Below are positions 59,322 to 64,000 of a DNA stretch of 64,000 bases, in pieces. The stretch comes from Ignavibacteria bacterium. Lineage in GTDB: Bacteria; Bacteroidota; Ignavibacteria; Ignavibacteriales; Melioribacteraceae. How positions within the stretch are numbered: the first letter of the stretch is position 1; every line of letters begins with the position of its first letter. The stretch is from contig WPAE01000003.1 of NCBI GenBank assembly GCA_009773205.1, positions 1 to 64,000 of the forward strand. Reading direction: 5' to 3'. The notes under the pieces were generated by a model. That model ran no database searches and was not told where the DNA came from. It saw only the letters and a list, made by a program, of their open reading frames with translations. A program made the translations under genes and the position numbers.

Positions 59322-60404
59322 ATGAAAAAAATATTTCTATTGTTTTTGGTTATTGTTTCTCAAAATGTGAATGCTCAGAGCTGGAAATTAGTTTGGTCCG
59401 ATGAGTTTAACGGTAGTGCAATAAACACATCTGATTGGACATTTGAAACTGGGAATAATAACGGCTGGGGAAATAATGAGCTTCAATTCTATACAGGCAG
59501 ACCAGAAAATGCTACAATTGTGAAAGGAGAGCTTATTATAACTGCACGTGAAGAATCTTTCGGCGGAAGAAGCTACACATCTGCAAGAATGAAAACACAA
59601 GCGAAGAAAAATTTTAAGTATGGAAGGATTGAAGCATACATAAAAATACCCCTTGGCCAAGGTTCTTGGCCAGCATTCTGGATGCTTGGCGAAAATATTA
59701 GTACACTTGGATGGCCAAAGTGCGGCGAAATTGACATAATGGAACATATTAACAATGAAACTTTTATTCACGGAACCGTGCATTGGGCTAACAGTAGTGG
59801 GAGCCATACTTCAACAGGAACTAAAACTTCGTTTGATCCAAACATATACAATCTTTATGCAATTGAATGGACAGAGACACAAATAAGGTGGTACATTAAT
59901 TCAAGGCTTTATAACACATTTTATATAGTCAACAACATAAATAACACTGAAGCTTTTCATAAACCGTTCTTTATAATTCTCAATTTGGCAATTGGTGGAA
60001 GGTGGCCAGGAAGCCCTAACGGAACAATGCAGTTCCCTATCGAAATGAAAGTTGACTATGTACGCGTTTACGAAATGGTTACAAATGTTGAAGAGAATAA
60101 AACAATTCCTTTAGAGTTAGAATTACTGCAAAATTATCCAAATCCGTTTAATCCGGAAACAACGATCAGCTATCGGCTATCGGCTTTCAGCAAAGTCAGC
60201 TTAAAAGTTTATGATGTTTTTGGGCAAGAAGTTGCAACACTAGTGAATAAATTACAACCAGCTGGAACATATAACTTAAAACTCAATACTCATAATTATA
60301 AACTATCCAGCGGAGTTTATTTCTACCAACTGCGAGCGCTTGATCCTTCGGCTGGCTCGGGACAAGGCTTTGTTGAAACGAAAAAATTTGTTCTAATGAA
60401 ATAG
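59322..60404 (+). CDS. glycoside hydrolase family 16 beta-glucanase with T9SS sorting domain
   Basis: 360 residues: signal peptide (1-19, VIVSQNVNAQ), GH16 domain (about 20-252) and C-terminal sorting domain (about 270-360, LELLQNYPNPFNPETTISY ... SSGVYFYQL). The catalytic ExDxxE motif is Glu136-Asp138-Glu141 in GEIDIMEH. WKLVWSDEFNG, GRIEAYIKIPLGQGSWPAFWMLG and LNLAIGGRWPG are typical of laminarinases (beta-1,3-glucan). It is secreted through the type IX system to the surface or medium. A GC-rich in-frame insert (ALDPSAGSGQG) interrupts the last strand of the sorting domain. Confidence 0.93.
   Translation: MKKIFLLFLVIVSQNVNAQSWKLVWSDEFNGSAINTSDWTFETGNNNGWGNNELQFYTGRPENATIVKGELIITAREESFGGRSYTSARMKTQAKKNFKYGRIEAYIKIPLGQGSWPAFWMLGENISTLGWPKCGEIDIMEHINNETFIHGTVHWANSSGSHTSTGTKTSFDPNIYNLYAIEWTETQIRWYINSRLYNTFYIVNNINNTEAFHKPFFIILNLAIGGRWPGSPNGTMQFPIEMKVDYVRVYEMVTNVEENKTIPLELELLQNYPNPFNPETTISYRLSAFSKVSLKVYDVFGQEVATLVNKLQPAGTYNLKLNTHNYKLSSGVYFYQLRALDPSAGSGQGFVETKKFVLMK
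60335..60369. repeat. in-frame GC-rich insert in the GH16 sorting domain
   Basis: GCGCTTGATCCTTCGGCTGG and the following CTCGGGACAAGGC add about ten codons to FYQLRA..FVETKK. The ends CTTGATCC and GGGACAAG are an imperfect palindrome. It is comparable in position and base composition to the insert at 19582-19614. Confidence 0.5.
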
Positions 60405-60446
60405 CTTTTGAATTATTATAAAAAAAAATATGGTTTGAGGAATAAA

Positions 60447-60767
60447 ATGAAAATAGGAATTATTATAGAGACAAAAGAATTTGAGAAAGCATGGAATGCT
60501 TTCCGGTTTGCAGTTACAGCCAAAAAGCAAGAACATGAAGTAAAAATATTTTTGATGGGTGAAGCTGTTGAATGTGATGGTTTAATTCATCCAAGATTTA
60601 ATGTTGATGAACAATTAAAATTGTTTGTAAAAATTGGCGGAGAGATTCAAGCATGCGGAACATGTCTAACTTCACGCAATTTAGATGCAACTGAAACCTG
60701 TCCAATTTCTACAATGGTTGATTGTGTTAACCTTGTAACTTGGGCAGATAAAGTAGTTACATTTTAG
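60447..60767 (+). CDS. DsrE-family sulfur-relay-like protein
   Basis: 106 residues: MKIGIIIETKEFEKAWNAFRFAVTAKKQEHEVKIFLMGEAVEC, EIQACGTCLTSRNL and TMVDCVNLVTWADKVVTF. It has the DsrE/TusD fold, with conserved Cys in ACGTC. The start at 60447 is set by GAGGAATAAA before the ATG; the longer frame to 60408 has none. Role unknown; it may bind sulfane sulfur. Confidence 0.85.
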   Translation: MKIGIIIETKEFEKAWNAFRFAVTAKKQEHEVKIFLMGEAVECDGLIHPRFNVDEQLKLFVKIGGEIQACGTCLTSRNLDATETCPISTMVDCVNLVTWADKVVTF

Positions 60768-61069
60768 AAACATCAGAAATATTTACGCTAAGTCATGGTG
60801 AGTCTTCGACACAATCACTGCCTTCGCAGTGATTGGCTCAGACTGACACACAGCGTATTGCAACTTAATTTTTCAGAGGTCTCGATTGATTAATACCTAA
60901 GTAATGCAAGAAAATTAATGCACAAGAAAAACTATTTTATTGCCTTGACATTATTAGCGTATGTTCCATAAATTTTGCATAGAAATTTGGAGAAATAGTA
61001 TAGAGATTTTTTTTACCGCTTTTGAAATTCACTTATTGGACAAAGTTTTATAAATAACTCTAAAGCGTT
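60768..61069. other. intergenic region before porU
   Basis: 302 bases with no gene. It holds a perfect hairpin (AATCACTGC, loop CTTC, GCAGTGATT, 60813-60834) without a T run. Near 60945-60976 is a TTGACA ... TAAATTTT pair with 18 bp spacing that could be the porU promoter. Confidence 0.55.
60945..60976 (+). promoter_or_regulatory. possible promoter of porU
   Basis: TTGACA (60945-60950), 18 bases, then TAAATTTT (60969-60976), one mismatch from TAnnTTTG. It lies 93 bases before the porU ATG, so it implies a long leader. Weak evidence. Confidence 0.35.
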
Positions 61070-64000
61070 ATGAAAATTAAATTCTCGATAATGTTTCTCT
61101 TTTTTGTTTTAAATCTTGCTTTAACTGCACAAGATTTAAGAGTTCTTTCCTCAGACGCAAATTCAATTCTTGTTGAATACCGTCCTGTTATAAAAGACAC
61201 TCAAACAATAGCACACAATAATCTTTCTTTTATTCGGCTAAATATACCTGGGACAAGAAACGAGAATAGTTATAAAGCCGGTTTACCTCAAAAAGCTGTT
61301 AAACAAATTAATATAGGTGTTCCCTCTGAAACAGGTAACACAATTCAAGTTATTTCTTCGAGCTTTACTTTTCTATCGGGCAGATACATACCTAATCCAA
61401 CGTTGCTTAAAGACAGCACAGGCAATAATTTTGCTTACAATGTAATACCAGAGTATTATAAATCTGTAGAAGGTGATTTAGTTACTTTTGGAGATTTTGG
61501 TTTAGTTAGAAATTTACCTGTGCAGACAATCAAAGTTTATCCGGTTCATTTTGATGGAGCATCAAATCAAATAAAAATTTATAACAAAATTGTTTTTAGA
61601 ATAAATTTTTCAGCATCATCATCTAAAAAAACAATAGTAAACGATGAGTCTTTAAGTTCTTTAGTTCTTAACTGGCATATTGCAAAAAACTGGGGAGAGA
61701 ATCATCAGCCAATTTTGCAAAAAGTTTCTAACTCATTATTGGCATCTGGAATATGGTTTCGTTTTGAGACCAACGAAGAAGGTATTTATAGAATTGACAG
61801 AGCGTTCTTGCAGAACTTAGGCGCGGATGTTAATAATCTTGATCCGCGCACAATAAAAATTTACGGTTACGGCGGCATGCAGCTTCCCGAAAGTGTTTCT
61901 AAAAGTAATAACAAAGGCTTGATAGAAAACGCAATTAAAGTTTTTGGCGAAGAAGATGGCAAGTTTGATGCAGCCGATTATGTTTTGTTTTATGCGCGTC
62001 CAACAGATTTTTGGGAGTATGATTCTGATTATAAATCTATAAGAAGAAAAAAGAATTTTTATAGTAAAAAAAATTTTTACTGGCTTACTTTTGCAGGTGT
62101 TAATGGAAAAAGAATTATTGATAAACCTTCCTTAAATGCTGCAAATGCTGCACAGCAAACTTCAACAAAATCTTTTAGAGTTTACGAAAAAGACAGTGTG
62201 AACCTTGGCTTTACAGGCAGAGAATATTTTGGTGAGCAGCTAAGCTCAAGTTTAAGAACTAGAACTTTTATTAATTCTATTAACGGCTGGGTAATTGGCT
62301 CGCCAATTGAATACAAGATAAGAGTTGCACATACTTCTACATCAACTACTAGGTATAGAATTGAAGAGAGCGGCAGCCAGATATATACTAATTCAATATG
62401 GGGAATTGACCCGCATTATGATTACGGCGGAGAAGATACAGCAATTACTACTTACCGAGGAGGTATAACCGATGAACGGAGTGTACTAAGAATTTCTTTG
62501 CTAGATCCATCTGCAAATGCAAAGATGTATTTAGATTATATTGAAATTTCTTACAATAGAAATTTGCGTGCAGTTAACGATAATCTTCTAGTTTTCTCGA
62601 AAGATACTACGGCAGTGCTTGATTATACATTTACAAATTTTTCAAGCGGTGCAATACAAGTTTTTGATGTAACTGATTTTACTAATGTAAAATTAATTTC
62701 CAACTCGGTTATAAGCGGAGGGCAGGCGCGTTTTCAGGCATCTGAAAAAGCCGGTAATGCCAGCAAGTACTTGGCTGTAACTGCCAATGCTTACAAAGTA
62801 CCAACAAACGCAGTTAAAGTTGATAACTCTAACATTAGAGGAACAGTTGCAGGAAGTGAATTAATTATTATTTCTCCTAAAGAATTGAAAACGCAGGCAG
62901 AGCGTTACTTAAAATATCGTAGTTCAGAATCTCCTAATAAAATGACCGCTCAAATATTTTATGTAGATGAAATACTGAATGAATTTTCGGGCGGTGTTCT
63001 TGATCCGATGGCAATTAGAGATTTTATTAAATTTGCTTACGATACCTGGCAGGTAAAGCCATCTTATGTTTTGCTTTTTGGCGATGGATCCTTCGATTAT
63101 TTGAATACTGTAAAAAATAATATCAATTTTATTCCTACTTATCAAACTCAAGAGTCTTTGAACGAAATATATTCATATACTTCTGACGATTATTACGTTA
63201 GAGTTTCTGGAGATGATTACAAAGCAGATTTAGCAATTGGCAGAATTTGTGTTCAAACTACTAAAGAAGCCGATATTGCAATTGATAAAATTATCAGCTA
63301 TGAAACAGTTAAAAGTAAAGGTGATTGGAGAACAACAATTACTTTAGTTGCAGATGATGGTCCTACAAGCGATAGCGATGATGGAAGTTTGCATACAAGC
63401 CAATCCGAAACCATTGCTAATGAAATTATTCCTAAGTATTTCTTTCAGAACAAAATTTATCTTGTTGCATATCCAACTGCTTACGTTGGATTAGGAAGAA
63501 GAAAGCCTGAAGCAAACAAAGCCATAATTAATGCTATTAATAATGGAACTCTTGTGTTAAACTTCGTTGGGCACGGAAGTCCTGAACTTTGGACACACGA
63601 AAACGTTTTTGAAAAATCAACTTCAATTCCGCAATTAACTAACTCAAAATATTTCTTCTTAACTGCTGCTACTTGTAATTTTGGAATGTATGATGATCCG
63701 TTAGTTCAGAGTTCTACAGAAACAATGATGAATATGAAAGACGCTGGAACAATTTTAGCTTTTACCGCTGCTCGTGTAGTTTTCTCTCAAGACAATGCGG
63801 AGCTAAATGATTCTTTATATAAAAATTTGTTCCGCGTAAAAGATTCTGATAATAAACCGATAAGAGTTGGTAAGGCTTACTTTCTTACTAAACAATACAA
63901 TGTTAGCAGAGAAAATGATGAAAAGTTTCATTTATTTGGCGACCCAACAATTAGGCTAAATTTACCGGCGCTTCCTATTGCAATTGATTCTATAAACGGC
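61070..64000 (+). CDS. porU: type IX secretion system sortase PorU (C25-like), cut by the window end
   Basis: The first 977 codons are open without a stop, beginning MKIKFSIMFLFFVLNLALTAQ (signal peptide). Gingipain-type C25 peptidase features are visible: an N-terminal beta domain, and WFRFETNEEGIYRI. FVGHGSPELW holds the catalytic His (about 835), and FFLTAATCNFGMYDDP the catalytic Cys (about 869). PorU sits on the cell surface and removes sorting domains such as those at 18070 and 59322 while attaching cargo. The C-terminal part lies beyond the window. porV and other T9SS genes would be expected nearby. Confidence 0.9.
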   Translation, partial: MKIKFSIMFLFFVLNLALTAQDLRVLSSDANSILVEYRPVIKDTQTIAHNNLSFIRLNIPGTRNENSYKAGLPQKAVKQINIGVPSETGNTIQVISSSFTFLSGRYIPNPTLLKDSTGNNFAYNVIPEYYKSVEGDLVTFGDFGLVRNLPVQTIKVYPVHFDGASNQIKIYNKIVFRINFSASSSKKTIVNDESLSSLVLNWHIAKNWGENHQPILQKVSNSLLASGIWFRFETNEEGIYRIDRAFLQNLGADVNNLDPRTIKIYGYGGMQLPESVSKSNNKGLIENAIKVFGEEDGKFDAADYVLFYARPTDFWEYDSDYKSIRRKKNFYSKKNFYWLTFAGVNGKRIIDKPSLNAANAAQQTSTKSFRVYEKDSVNLGFTGREYFGEQLSSSLRTRTFINSINGWVIGSPIEYKIRVAHTSTSTTRYRIEESGSQIYTNSIWGIDPHYDYGGEDTAITTYRGGITDERSVLRISLLDPSANAKMYLDYIEISYNRNLRAVNDNLLVFSKDTTAVLDYTFTNFSSGAIQVFDVTDFTNVKLISNSVISGGQARFQASEKAGNASKYLAVTANAYKVPTNAVKVDNSNIRGTVAGSELIIISPKELKTQAERYLKYRSSESPNKMTAQIFYVDEILNEFSGGVLDPMAIRDFIKFAYDTWQVKPSYVLLFGDGSFDYLNTVKNNINFIPTYQTQESLNEIYSYTSDDYYVRVSGDDYKADLAIGRICVQTTKEADIAIDKIISYETVKSKGDWRTTITLVADDGPTSDSDDGSLHTSQSETIANEIIPKYFFQNKIYLVAYPTAYVGLGRRKPEANKAIINAINNGTLVLNFVGHGSPELWTHENVFEKSTSIPQLTNSKYFFLTAATCNFGMYDDPLVQSSTETMMNMKDAGTILAFTAARVVFSQDNAELNDSLYKNLFRVKDSDNKPIRVGKAYFLTKQYNVSRENDEKFHLFGDPTIRLNLPALPIAIDSING

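Noticed and set aside
1-64000. CRISPR array
   Set aside because: No regularly spaced repeats of 25-40 bp with unique spacers; the periodic signals found are 11-bp promoter repeats.
1-64000. Autonomous transposase for mini-elements A, B or C
   Set aside because: No frame in the window shows a transposase-like protein, and none is enclosed by the element ends.

Overview
This is a low-GC chromosome segment most like the Ignavibacteria/Bacteroidota-Chlorobi lineage. The evidence is two secreted proteins ending in NYPNPFNP-type type IX secretion (T9SS) sorting domains, the start of a PorU-like T9SS sortase gene at the right edge, and promoters of the Bacteroidota form (TTTG, 19 bp, TAnnTTTG). About 60 genes are supported, in long tightly packed operons with many 1-14 base overlaps.

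Layout. 1-327: remnants of mini-mobile elements. 328-6620 (minus): one operon for CoA and NAD synthesis (panB, panC, coaBC, coaX, panD, nadB, nadC). 6927-22308: a probable phosphate-starvation (Pho) region. It holds two small unknown genes, an olsF-like ornithine-lipid synthase, a NeuB-like synthase divergent from a metallophosphoesterase, an M28 peptidase plus PstS-like lipoprotein, a TonB receptor, a T9SS-exported protein, PstS, a broken phoU, and a PhoB-like regulator. 22587-24516 (minus): birA and a cysteine desulfurase. 24731-27613: hsp20-dnaK-hsp20. 27712-39905: an inactive-looking M1 peptidase, def, fmt, transsulfuration genes, pgeF, folB, folK, a deoxynucleoside kinase, a GT9 glycosyltransferase and a Ppx/GppA protein. 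39976-47062: asnS followed by nuoJKLMN. 47132-54876: nnr, vanZ, tolC, an ABC ATPase, elyC-like, nusB, an MFS carrier and an M50-like membrane protein. 55385-57887: a restriction-modification module between two copies of tRNA-Glu, then a ferredoxin gene with no start. 57887-60767: nth, an HD hydrolase, a GH16 glucanase and a DsrE-like protein. 61070-64000: porU, cut by the window end.

The main discovery is a shared promoter design at five places. Each has four TTAAC/T-like units at exactly 11 bp steps, then exactly 10 bp, then a TAnnTTTG-like -7 box, all placed 35-54 bp before a start codon. This is the geometry of a PhoB-bound promoter, and it groups the genes between 7 and 22 kb into one inferred phosphate-starvation response: lipid replacement (olsF), outer-membrane uptake (TonB receptor, T9SS protein, PstS) and regulation (PhoU, PhoB-like).

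The second discovery is three families of non-autonomous mini-elements, each with its own target duplication length (4, 5 and 6 bp) and inserted into one another. One splits phoU. Another supplies the dnaK stop codon without changing the protein. No transposase for any of them is in the window.
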